From the NCBI RefSeq assembly GCF_024655635.1, contig NZ_JANLGI010000004.1, positions 124,001 through 188,000 of the forward strand: DNA of 64,000 nucleotides, written 5' to 3'. Position numbers and translations under genes: made by a program. The DNA comes from Allobosea sp. 47.2.35. Its GTDB lineage: Bacteria; Pseudomonadota; Alphaproteobacteria; Rhizobiales; Beijerinckiaceae. Of the stretch, positions 36,920 to 44,568 are shown piece by piece. Below the pieces are notes generated by a model that did not search any database, was not told where the DNA came from, and was given only the letters and a program-made list of their open reading frames with translations. Within the stretch, counting starts at the first letter, position 1. Each line of letters starts with the position of its first letter.

Positions 36920-37561
36920 ATGACTTCGAGCCAGGACGGCGTCACCGTCGTCGACCATCCACTGGTCCAGCACAAGCTCACGCTGATGCGCGAGAAGGAT
37001 CGCTCCACCAAGAGCTTCCGCCAGCTCCTCAACGAGATCGGCATGCTGCTCTGCTACGAGGTGACGCGCGACCTGCCGACCGAGCTGATCGAGATCGAGA
37101 CGCCGCTGCAGAAGTCGATGCAGCCGGTCATCTCCGGCAAGAAGATGGTCTTCGCCCCGATCCTGCGCGCCGGCGTCGGCTTCCTCGACGGCATGCTGGA
37201 GCTCGTCCCGGCCGCCCGCGTCGCTCATATCGGGCTCTATCGCGATCCCGACACGCTCCAGGCCGTCGAGTATTACTTCAAGGCGCCCTCCGATATCGCG
37301 GACCGCATGATCGTGGTGATGGACCCGATGCTGGCGACGGCGAATTCCGCCGTCGCGGCGGTCGAGCGCCTGAAGGAGCGTGGCGCCAAGGATCTGCGCT
37401 TCGTTTGCCTTTTGGCGTCGCCCGAAGGCATTGCGCGCCTGCGTGGTGCCCATCCCGATGTCCGCATCTGGACGGCGGCGATCGATGAGCGGCTGAACGA
37501 TCACGGCTATATCGTCCCCGGTCTCGGCGATGCCGGCGACCGCATGTTCGGCACTCGCTGA
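36920..37561 (+). CDS. upp: Uracil phosphoribosyltransferase
   Basis: A 213-residue enzyme that converts uracil and PRPP to UMP. The PRPP loop is [19 protein letters not shown], and the uracil-binding end is [16 protein letters not shown]. The N-terminus [35 protein letters not shown] is typical. In this operon it probably supplies UMP to the URC degradation route (the URC6 role), besides salvage. An AGAGGGG ribosome site precedes the ATG. Confidence 0.96.
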   Translation: MTSSQDGVTVVDHPLVQHKLTLMREKDRSTKSFRQLLNEIGMLLCYEVTRDLPTELIEIETPLQKSMQPVISGKKMVFAPILRAGVGFLDGMLELVPAARVAHIGLYRDPDTLQAVEYYFKAPSDIADRMIVVMDPMLATANSAVAAVERLKERGAKDLRFVCLLASPEGIARLRGAHPDVRIWTAAIDERLNDHGYIVPGLGDAGDRMFGTR

Positions 37562-37585
37562 CACCCCGCGATCTCCAGACGACAG

Positions 37586-37613
37586 AAAGCCCGCCCCGTG
37601 AAGGGCGGGCTTT
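37586..37613. terminator. Bidirectional terminator between upp and the DUF1236 gene
   Basis: Perfect 11-bp stem AAAGCCCGCCC / GGGCGGGCTTT with a 6-base loop, 25 bases after upp. It can serve both convergent genes. Confidence 0.8.
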
Positions 37614-37651
37614 CCAACCGATTCAGGTGCCGCCTGAATCGAGGCGCCGGA

Positions 37652-38083
37652 TCATTCGATGATCTGGACGATGCGGCGGGTCTGCGGCTCGACGATCACG
37701 GTGCGGTCGTTCACGACCGTGTAGCGATAGTTCGAGGCGTTCGGCGCGTAGTCCGCCGGCAGCTGATGGTAGACGACGCCCTGCTGCGGCAGGACCGTGC
37801 CGACCGCGACCGGCTCGGCATAGGTGTAGGACGGCACGCGCTGCTCGACGACATAGGTGCGGAAGCGCGGCTCGGCCGCATCGCCGACGATCGCGCCGAC
37901 CACGGCACCGCCGACACCGCCGACCACGGCGCCCACGGGACCGCCGACCACCGCGCCGCCGACCGCGCCGGCCGCAGCACCACTGGTCGCGCCGCCGACC
38001 GCGCCGCCCGAGGGCTGGCTCTGGGCGAAAGCGACCGCCGGGGTGATGGTCAGGGCGGCAACGAGAGCAAGCTTCTTCAACAT
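37652..38083 (-). CDS. Secreted DUF1236 protein with a glycine-zipper
   Basis: A 143-residue exported protein. The signal peptide is residues 1-21 (LALVAALTITPAVAFAQS). Residues 25-65 are a Gly/Ala/Val zipper (GGAVGGATSGAAAGAVGGAVVGG ...) that may insert into or pack against a membrane. The C-terminal region ending YTVVNDRTVIVEPQTRRIVQIIE is a DUF1236 domain, common in Hyphomicrobiales. An AAGGAG ribosome site supports ATG 38083. Function unknown; envelope role inferred. Confidence 0.85.
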   Translation of the reverse strand: MLKKLALVAALTITPAVAFAQSQPSGGAVGGATSGAAAGAVGGAVVGGPVGAVVGGVGGAVVGAIVGDAAEPRFRTYVVEQRVPSYTYAEPVAVGTVLPQQGVVYHQLPADYAPNASNYRYTVVNDRTVIVEPQTRRIVQIIE

Positions 38084-38272
38084 GGGATGTCTCCTTTCGA
38101 AGCTAATCTTCGGCGATGACAACCAAAGCGCGCGGGAACGGTTCCCGGAAATCCGGTCACGAGATGTTAATGGTTCGAAACGAGCCTTAGAAAAGCTCAT
38201 CGAAACAATGGCTTGGCGGGTCATGACGAAAGCCGGGCCCAGGCGCTTGTCCTGTGAGGCCATATCGGAAAC

Positions 38273-38302
38273 GAAAACGGCGGGCCCGTAAGGGCCCGCC
38301 GT
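38273..38302 (-). terminator. Terminator of the tct operon
   Basis: Perfect 11-bp stem ACGGCGGGCCC / GGGCCCGCCGT with a GTAA loop. On the minus strand it is followed by a T-rich tract (TTTTCGTTTCC). It lies 26 bases after the tctC stop. Confidence 0.8.
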
Positions 38303-38327
38303 ATCGACGTCTGAGTACGCTGGAAGC

Positions 38328-39302
38328 TTACTGCTTCGGCGCGGCCGAGAGCGCAGGCGTCAGCTTGTCGGCGTCACGCTTGATCAGCGCGGCGAAGCCG
38401 GCAGGCGTCCGCTCCTCGGCCGTCGGCAGCACGGTGCCGAGATCGAGCAGGCGCTTCTTGGTGCCCTCGTCGTTGAGCGCCTTGTTCAGCGCGTCGACCA
38501 GCTTGTCCACGGCCTCCTTGGGCATGCCCTTCGGACCGGCGATGCCGTTCCAGGCCTCGATCTGGTAATCGGGCAGGCCCGCTTCCTTGGTGGTGGGCAC
38601 GTCGGGCAGGGCCGGAGAGCGCTGGGCCGAGGCGACCGCATAGGCCTTGATCGTGTTGGCGCGGACCTGCTCGGCGACCGAGACGATCTGGTCGCACATG
38701 AAGTCGACCTGGCCGGAGACGAGGTCGTTGAGCGCCGGGCCGGTGCCGCGATAGGCGACGGCGTTGATCTTCGGCGTGCCAAGGATGCCCTTGAGCAGGG
38801 TGCAGGTCGTCCAGGAGACCGAGCCGAGGCCGGCATGGGCTTCGTTGAACTTGTCCGGATTGGCCTTCACGGCGGCGACGAAGGCCTTGAGATCAGGCGC
38901 CTCGAGGTTCTTGCGGGCGACGATCAGGATCGGCGTGCCGCCGGCCAGACCGATCGTCTGCATGCCGTTGATCGGGTCGTATTTGAGACCCGGATAGGTG
39001 GCGGGCGCCGCCGAGAAGGTGCCCAGATGCCCCATCGCGATGGTGTAGCCGTCGGGCGCGGCCGTCACCGCGCGGGTGATACCGGTGGTGCCGCCGGCGC
39101 CGGCGACGTTCTCGATCACGATCTGTTGGCCGAGCGTCTTCGACATATGGTCGGCGACGATGCGGGCGATGATGTCGGTCGGCCCGCCGGCCGCGAAGGG
39201 CACGATCATGGTGACGGGCTTCGTCGGGTAGGCCTGCGCCTGTGCACTGCCGGCAAAGGCCAGCGTGGCGGCGGCGGCAAGGCCGAGAACGAGCTTCTTC
39301 AT
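38328..39302 (-). CDS. tctC: Tripartite tricarboxylate transporter substrate-binding protein (Bug family)
   Basis: A 324-residue periplasmic binding protein. The signal peptide is residues 1-22 (LVLGLAAAATLAFAGSAQAQA). The mature start YPTKPVTMIVPFAAGGPTDIIARIVADHMSK is the Bug signature, and PDGYTIAMGHLGTFSAAP and AYRGTGPALNDLVSGQVDFMCDQI bind the carboxylates of the ligand. Ligands range from citrate to aromatic acids and cannot be assigned here. It is last in the operon, 65 bases after tctA, with a hairpin (39339-39366) in the gap that may set its level apart. Confidence 0.93.
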   Translation of the reverse strand: MKKLVLGLAAAATLAFAGSAQAQAYPTKPVTMIVPFAAGGPTDIIARIVADHMSKTLGQQIVIENVAGAGGTTGITRAVTAAPDGYTIAMGHLGTFSAAPATYPGLKYDPINGMQTIGLAGGTPILIVARKNLEAPDLKAFVAAVKANPDKFNEAHAGLGSVSWTTCTLLKGILGTPKINAVAYRGTGPALNDLVSGQVDFMCDQIVSVAEQVRANTIKAYAVASAQRSPALPDVPTTKEAGLPDYQIEAWNGIAGPKGMPKEAVDKLVDALNKALNDEGTKKRLLDLGTVLPTAEERTPAGFAALIKRDADKLTPALSAAPKQ

Positions 39303-39367
39303 GTGTATTCCTCCCTGAGATTGGCTTGAGATGAAACTGGGGGGCCGCCGCCGGGGCGGCAACCCCG

Positions 39368-40867
39368 TCATTCGGTGAAGGCTTCCTCGCGCTTCTTTGA
39401 GATCGACGGCAGCAGGGCGATGGTGAGCACGGCTACGGCCACCAGCAGCAATCCGGCCGAGATCGGCCGCTCGACGAAGGTCCAGAACGAGCCGCGCGAG
39501 ATGATCAGCGCCTGACGGAGCTTTTCCTCCATCAGCTTGCCCAGCACGAAGCCGAGCAGCATCGGCGCCGGCTCGAAGCCGAGCTTGATCAAGAGGTAGC
39601 CGAACAGGCCGAACAGCGCCGTGAAGGCGACGTCGAGCGGCTGGTTGTTCACCGAGTAGATGCCGATGCAGCAGAAGATCAGGATCGCCGGGAACATCAG
39701 CCGGTAGGGCACCTGCAGCAGCCGCACCCACAGGCCGACCAGCGGCAGGTTGATGACCAGCAGCATCAGGTTGCCGACCCACATCGAGGCGATCATGCCC
39801 CAGAAGAGCTCGGGATTGCGGGTCATGACCTGAGGGCCGGGGATGATGCCGTGGATCGTCATCGCGCCGACCATCAGAGCCATCACAGCATTCGGCGGGA
39901 TGCCGAGCGTGAGCAGCGGGATGAAGGCGGTCTGCGCGCCGGCGTTGTTGGCCGATTCCGGCCCTGCCACGCCCTCGATGGCGCCCTTGCCGAAGCGGGA
40001 GGGGTCCTTCGCGAGCTTCTTTTCCATGGTGTAGCTGGCGAAGGGGCCGAGCACCGCGCCGTTGCCGGGCAGGATGCCGAGGATGCCGCCCACCGCCGTG
40101 CCGCGCAGCACGGGTGCGATCGCCTGCTTGATGTCCGCCCAGCCCGGCAGCAGCCGGCCGATCTTGCCCTTGACCACGTCGCGCGCCTCCGGGCTTTCGA
40201 GATTGCGCAGCACTTCGGCGAAGCCGAACACGCCCATCGCCAGCACCGAGAAGTCGATACCGTCCGAGAGCGAGGCTATGCCGAAGGTCAGGCGTTCCTG
40301 GCCGGTCTCGAGATCGGTGCCGACGGTCGAGAACAGCAGGCCGAGCATGATCATGCAGAAGGCCTTGAGGATCGAGCCGCGTGCCAGAACGACCGCGAAG
40401 CACAGGCCCATCACCATCAGCGAGAAATACTCGGCTGGGCCGAAGAGCAGCGCCATCTTGGTCAGGGGCGCGCCGAGCGCGGCGATGATCAGGGTCGCGA
40501 CGCAGCCGGCGAAGAAGGAGCCCATCGCGGCCGTGCCGAGCGCGACGCCGGCGCGGCCCTGCTTCGCCATCTGGTGTCCGTCCAGCGTGGTGACGACCGA
40601 GGTCGCCTCGCCGGGAATATTGACCAGGATCGCCGTGGTCGAGCCGCCGTACTGTGCGCCGTAATAGATGCCGGCCAGCATGATCAACGCGCCGGTCGGG
40701 TCGAGCCCGAAGGTGATCGGCAGCAGGATCGAGATCGTCGCGATCGGCCCGACGCCGGGCAAGACGCCGATCAGCGTGCCGACGAGGCAGCCGGCGAAGC
40801 AGAGCGCGATGTTCTTGAGGGTGAGCGCGACGCCAAAGCCCAGCGCGAGATTGGAAAACATATCCAT
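39368..40867 (-). CDS. tctA: Tripartite tricarboxylate transporter large permease
   Basis: A 499-residue inner-membrane protein with about 11-12 helices. The conserved GVLPGVGPIATISILLPITFGLDPTGALIMLAGIYYGAQYGGSTTAILVNIPGEATS block and the repeat-related GILPGNGAVLGPFASYTMEK segment are family hallmarks. It forms the secondary transporter with TctB and receives substrate from TctC. It begins 3 bases after the tctB stop. Confidence 0.95.
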   Translation of the reverse strand: MDMFSNLALGFGVALTLKNIALCFAGCLVGTLIGVLPGVGPIATISILLPITFGLDPTGALIMLAGIYYGAQYGGSTTAILVNIPGEATSVVTTLDGHQMAKQGRAGVALGTAAMGSFFAGCVATLIIAALGAPLTKMALLFGPAEYFSLMVMGLCFAVVLARGSILKAFCMIMLGLLFSTVGTDLETGQERLTFGIASLSDGIDFSVLAMGVFGFAEVLRNLESPEARDVVKGKIGRLLPGWADIKQAIAPVLRGTAVGGILGILPGNGAVLGPFASYTMEKKLAKDPSRFGKGAIEGVAGPESANNAGAQTAFIPLLTLGIPPNAVMALMVGAMTIHGIIPGPQVMTRNPELFWGMIASMWVGNLMLLVINLPLVGLWVRLLQVPYRLMFPAILIFCCIGIYSVNNQPLDVAFTALFGLFGYLLIKLGFEPAPMLLGFVLGKLMEEKLRQALIISRGSFWTFVERPISAGLLLVAVAVLTIALLPSISKKREEAFTE

Positions 40868-40870
40868 CGG

Positions 40871-41389
40871 TCAGATCCCCAGCAGCCAGGGCGCGAGCGG
40901 GATCGGCAGCGACAGCGCGTATTTGAACAGCAGGATGCAGGCCGCCGACATCGCGATAGCGAAGATCAGCAATTCCTTGATCTTGCGGTCATCGGCGGCG
41001 AGACCGGAGAAGAAGATGAGGAGCGGGCCGGAAACGAGCAGACCCAGCGCCGGAAGGCGGATCGGGCCGAATTCGAAGCCGCGGATGGTCAGGCCGAACA
41101 GGCAGGCACCGCCCAGAGCGAAGAAGATGCCCTTCCAGGACCAGCCCGAGAGCTTCTCGCCGTTATAGCGCAGCGAGGCCAGCGCCAGCATCAGGCCGAG
41201 CGCGCCGCAGATCACTGCGAAGGCCTTGGGCAGCATGCCTGGCCCGAGCTGGCGCAGCGTACCGGCCGGCAATTCCCAGGAGAACACGAAGGCGCCGAGC
41301 GCGAGCAACATCATGAACAGGCCGCCAGCCAAATCCTGCGTCGATCGCACGCGCAGGCCCTGGGCCCGCTCTATCTGGTTCAAACTCAT
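40871..41389 (-). CDS. tctB: Tripartite tricarboxylate transporter small permease
   Basis: A 172-residue membrane protein with four hydrophobic segments (e.g. DLAGGLFMMLLALGAFVFSWELP and LGPGMLPKAFAVICGALGLMLALASL), which fits TctB. These subunits are poorly conserved, so identity rests partly on position between a LysR gene and tctA. Its ATG overlaps the LysR stop by one base (ATGA). Confidence 0.88.
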   Translation of the reverse strand: MSLNQIERAQGLRVRSTQDLAGGLFMMLLALGAFVFSWELPAGTLRQLGPGMLPKAFAVICGALGLMLALASLRYNGEKLSGWSWKGIFFALGGACLFGLTIRGFEFGPIRLPALGLLVSGPLLIFFSGLAADDRKIKELLIFAIAMSAACILLFKYALSLPIPLAPWLLGI

Positions 41390-42372
41390 CAGGCTCCTCC
41401 GACTGGCGACCCGGTGCGGGCGGTCCGTTTCTGCGTTTTTGGTAGGGCGAAAGGCAGGATGTGGCGCTCATCGAGCAGCGTCACGCTATCCCGGAGGATC
41501 GCGAGGAAATCGTCGCGCGACGGCAGCTTCTGCTGGGGGCGCCAGGAGACGCCGATAAGGGCGCCCGGCGGCGGCGGATCGAGCATCGCGCCGCGCAGGC
41601 GCCGCATCGTCACGCCGGGGAAGGAGAGGCGGGAGACCCAGTCCGGCGCGAGTGCCATGCCGAGCCCGGCGGCGACCGCCGACATCATCGCCGGCTTCTC
41701 GGTCGCCTCGATCGTGACGTTCGGGACCGCGCCGACGCTCTCGAAATAGGCCATGACCAGATCATAGGCATAGGGCCGGAGGCGCTTGGAGGGCACGACG
41801 AAGGGCTCGCCGACGAGGTCCAGCATGGTGAGGTGCTCGCGCGCGGCAAGCGGGTGATTCTCGTTGAGCACCACGACCGGGCGCTCGACACGCAGGATCT
41901 CGAAGGCGCAATCGGTCGGCTTTCGCGGCGGGCGGGTGAGCGCCATGTCGAGCTTGCCCGCTTCCAGCATCTGGATCAGGGCGGTGGTGATCGCCTCGAC
42001 GAACTTGATCTCGATGCCCGGGAACCGGGCGCGGAAGGCCATCAGCGCCTCGGGCACGAAGCTCGACGAGGCCGCGTCGATAGCCCCGACGCGCAGCACC
42101 TTGCCGGAGGAGAGCGAGGCTTCGCGCACGGCGCGCGAGGCGTGCTCCATCTTGACGAGGATGCCCTTGGCTTCTTCGAGCATGATCAGCCCGGCGCGCG
42201 TCATCGCGACCTGCCGGGTGGTGCGGGTCAGGAGGGCGACGCCGAGTTCGTCTTCGAGGGTGCTGATCTGGCGCGACAGCGCCGGAGGCGCGATGCCGAG
42301 CCGCTCGGCCGCCCGGCCGAAATGCAGCTCTTCTGCTACCGCGATGAAACATCGCAGTTGCCGCACATCCAT
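41389..42372 (-). CDS. LysR-family regulator of the tct operon
   Basis: A 327-residue LysR-type regulator. Residues 1-60 are the winged helix (MDVRQLRCFIAVAEELHFGRAAERLGIAPPALSRQISTLEDELG), and the rest is the effector domain (VLRVGAIDAASSSFVPEALMAFRARFPGIEIKFVEA). Unusually for LysR genes it is not divergent but first in the same transcript as tctBAC, with a one-base overlap into tctB. It probably controls the transporter in response to the carried acid. ATG 42372 gives the standard N-terminus. Confidence 0.92.
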   Translation of the reverse strand: MDVRQLRCFIAVAEELHFGRAAERLGIAPPALSRQISTLEDELGVALLTRTTRQVAMTRAGLIMLEEAKGILVKMEHASRAVREASLSSGKVLRVGAIDAASSSFVPEALMAFRARFPGIEIKFVEAITTALIQMLEAGKLDMALTRPPRKPTDCAFEILRVERPVVVLNENHPLAAREHLTMLDLVGEPFVVPSKRLRPYAYDLVMAYFESVGAVPNVTIEATEKPAMMSAVAAGLGMALAPDWVSRLSFPGVTMRRLRGAMLDPPPPGALIGVSWRPQQKLPSRDDFLAILRDSVTLLDERHILPFALPKTQKRTARTGSPVGGA

Positions 42373-42549
42373 GAGCCGTCCCCTGTCCCGTGTATCGCTT
42401 GCCGCGATATCTCTATCGGTGGCCGTCGCCAATAGCGGTTCCGGCCAAGGTGTCGACCTTACAGAAATTCATAATCTTTTGACAACAAAGCCTTTCGGCT
42501 GAGCCGTCCTTAGGTCCCGGACAGCTGCCCGATGCTGCGGGGCGCAAGA

Positions 42550-43485
42550 TCAGGCGGTCGGGGCGGGATTGGTCCGGGCGATTCGCATGATGCGGCCGTC
42601 GATGAGGGCGAGTCCGACGAAGATCGCCGCCATGCCGGCGAAATGGCGCGGCAGCAGGGCTTCGCCCAGAAGGCTCGAGCCGAGCAGGATCGCGCTGACG
42701 GGAATCAGGAAGGTGACGAGCATGACATTGCTCGGCCCGGCCGTGCGCATGATCCGGAAGAACAGCAGATAGGCCAGCGCCGTCGAGATCAGCGCCAGTC
42801 CGACGAGCGCGAGCAGGGCTTGCTGGGACGGCACCGGCAGCGTCCAGGGCGGGTGCATCACGAAGACGATCGGGATCATCATCAGCGTCGAGGCCGAAAG
42901 CTGGCCCGTTGCGGCGACCAGCGGCGACACCCCGCGGAAGCGCCGGCCGAGCAGTCCGGAGAAGGCGTAGGAGACCGCGGCGAGGATGCAGGCGATCTGC
43001 GCCGCCAGGTTGAAGCCGAGGCCGCTGATCGCGTCCGGCCCCATCAAGATGGCGACGCCGACTAGGCCGGCCAGCACGCCGCCGAGCTTCAGGCCGGTCG
43101 CCTTCTCGTTGCCGAAGCAATGCATCACCAGCACCGCGAAGATAGGTGTCGTCGCGTTCAGGATCGAGGCGAGCCCGCTCGCGATCTGCTGCTGGCCCCA
43201 GAGAAACAGGCTGAACGGGATCAGGTTATTGAGGATGCCCATGCCGAAGAAGGCGAGCCAGAGCTCGCGTCCGACTGCCATCGACTGCCCGGCGATGCGT
43301 ACGGCCAGAAGCAGCGCCATCGCAGCGAGGCCGACGCGTACCTGCACCACCGCGAAAGGCGGCCATTCCGCGACGGTGAGCTTGTTGAAGAAGAACGAGC
43401 CGCCCCACAGGACCGATAGGATGATCAGCAGGAGCCATTCGAGCGGACCCATGCGCAGCGCGGGAGTGGGTGTTGGCTGTGTCAT
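42550..43485 (-). CDS. DMT-superfamily (EamA) transporter
   Basis: A 311-residue inner-membrane protein with ten hydrophobic helices in two EamA repeats (first LLIILSVLWGGSFFFNKLTVAEWPP, second around ILAAVSYAFSGLLGRRF). The family exports amino acids or other metabolites; the substrate is unknown. Three in-frame ATG codons exist (43515, 43485, 43452); 43485 is used here. It has its own 177-base upstream-to-LysR spacing and no evident link with its neighbours. Confidence 0.88.
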   Translation of the reverse strand: MTQPTPTPALRMGPLEWLLLIILSVLWGGSFFFNKLTVAEWPPFAVVQVRVGLAAMALLLAVRIAGQSMAVGRELWLAFFGMGILNNLIPFSLFLWGQQQIASGLASILNATTPIFAVLVMHCFGNEKATGLKLGGVLAGLVGVAILMGPDAISGLGFNLAAQIACILAAVSYAFSGLLGRRFRGVSPLVAATGQLSASTLMMIPIVFVMHPPWTLPVPSQQALLALVGLALISTALAYLLFFRIMRTAGPSNVMLVTFLIPVSAILLGSSLLGEALLPRHFAGMAAIFVGLALIDGRIMRIARTNPAPTA

Positions 43486-43576
43486 GGCGGAAGCTCTGCT
43501 CTTTGGCCGGGTCATCCCGCGTCAGTAGGTGGCCGGACAAGACCCGGCCACCCGTATTCTGCTGGCGTCGATCCGC

Positions 43577-44239
43577 TCAGGCGGCTTCGGCGTCGCGCGC
43601 TTGCCACATCGCCTGGAAGGCCGGGCGCGCATGGCAGGCGTCGAGCCAGGCCTTCACGCGCGGCGCGGCATCGAAGAGCTGGGTGGCGGGCTTCGCGTAG
43701 CGGATGATCTCCGCGACATTGATGTCGGCGACGGTGAAGCGGTTGCCCATCACGTAGCCGCCGTTCTCGGCCAGCGTCTTGTCGAGCACGGCGAACGGGC
43801 CGGGCAGGGCGGCGAGAGCAGCCTCGACCAGCTCCGGCTTGCGCTTCTCCGGCGGATAGGCCGCAAGGTGGAACTGCAGGTTGAGCGCATGGGTCTCGCA
43901 TTCGGTCGCGGCCCAGAGCGACCACATTACCGCCAGCCCTTCCTCCTGCGCGTCCTTGGGCGCGAGCGGGCCGCCATGCTTGCGCGCGAGGTAGAGGTTG
44001 ATCGCCAGCGATTCGTGCAGCTTGAAGCCGTTATCGTCGATGCTCGGGATATGGCCGTTCGGGTTGATCTTCAGGAAATCGGCGCTGCGGGTATGCAGCG
44101 GCACGCCCGGCGCGTTGGGATCGGGCAGGCGATAGGCCTGGATCACCGGCACATGGTTGAAGGGCAGGCCGAGCTCGTTGGCGAGCCAGACGACGCGCGT
44201 CGCGCGCGAGCGGTAACAGCCATAGATGGTCAGGGACAT
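43577..44239 (-). CDS. Glutathione S-transferase family protein
   Basis: A 220-residue GST. The thioredoxin-like N-terminal domain (LTIYGCYRSRATRVVWLANELGLPFNHVPV) has Arg-Ser-Arg in place of a classical Tyr/Ser active site region, with NPNGHIPSIDDNGFKLHESLAINLYLARK providing the cis-Pro and the glutathione-binding Glu-Ser. The C-terminal helical domain follows (FTVADINVAEIIRYAK). Activity and substrate cannot be assigned. ATG 44239 gives the family N-terminus; an upstream extension is unlikely. Confidence 0.9.
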   Translation of the reverse strand: MSLTIYGCYRSRATRVVWLANELGLPFNHVPVIQAYRLPDPNAPGVPLHTRSADFLKINPNGHIPSIDDNGFKLHESLAINLYLARKHGGPLAPKDAQEEGLAVMWSLWAATECETHALNLQFHLAAYPPEKRKPELVEAALAALPGPFAVLDKTLAENGGYVMGNRFTVADINVAEIIRYAKPATQLFDAAPRVKAWLDACHARPAFQAMWQARDAEAA

Positions 44240-44368
44240 CGGCGGGATCCGGCGAGAGAGAGCGAATGGGAACGCCTCCGGCAGGGGCCGGTGCGTCGCG
44301 GCGACAATAGGCCGAGCGCGTTGCATCGGCCAATGCCAATCATCGTCGGATGCGGAGCAAAAAACCGT

Positions 44369-44521
44369 TTGACGCGCGCGCCTTGCGGGTGCATTGGCCT
44401 CCTGCTTCCGGCCTCTGCGGCCGGCTGCTCACAGGAAACCCCGACCCGATGCCAAGCGACAGTCCCAGCCGACAGTCGAAGCCGTCCGCCGCCGTCTCGC
44501 GCGCCTGACCGGGTCCCCCGG
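44369..44521 (+). promoter_or_regulatory. mgtE leader region
   Basis: The 329-base gap 44240-44568 between the divergent GST and mgtE genes. It contains a TTGACG -35-like hexamer (44369-44374), a 19-codon Pro-containing ORF (44449-44508), and a CCGGG/CCCGG hairpin at 44509-44521 that starts right at the ORF's stop. No M-box riboswitch could be recognised by eye. The remainder shows nothing. Confidence 0.35.
44449..44508 (+). CDS. Possible 19-residue leader peptide of mgtE
   Basis: MPSDSPSRQSKPSAAVSRA, preceded by AGGAAA, and 60 bases before mgtE on the same strand. Pro-containing leader peptides control some magnesium transporter genes in enterobacteria (mgtL type). The ribosome site spacing is a little long and such short ORFs arise by chance, so this is weak. 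Confidence 0.3.
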   Translation: MPSDSPSRQSKPSAAVSRA

Positions 44522-44568
44522 CTCGCCTGCGATCCGGCCACGACGGCCCGATCGCAAGGAACAGAGCC

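Noticed and set aside
37857..38060. Repetitive 'ccgacc/gcgccg' tract as a possible repeat element.
   Set aside because: It encodes the glycine-zipper of the DUF1236 protein and is explained by Gly/Ala/Val codons.
39851..41749. A 632-codon open frame on the plus strand opposite tctA, tctB and the LysR gene.
   Set aside because: Its composition (Arg, Gln, Glu, Asp, His in long runs) is that of the complement of a GC-rich gene, and three well-supported genes occupy the other strand.
44240..44568. M-box (ykoK) or other magnesium riboswitch before mgtE.
   Set aside because: None of the conserved M-box sequence blocks could be recognised; only a weak leader ORF and a hairpin are visible.
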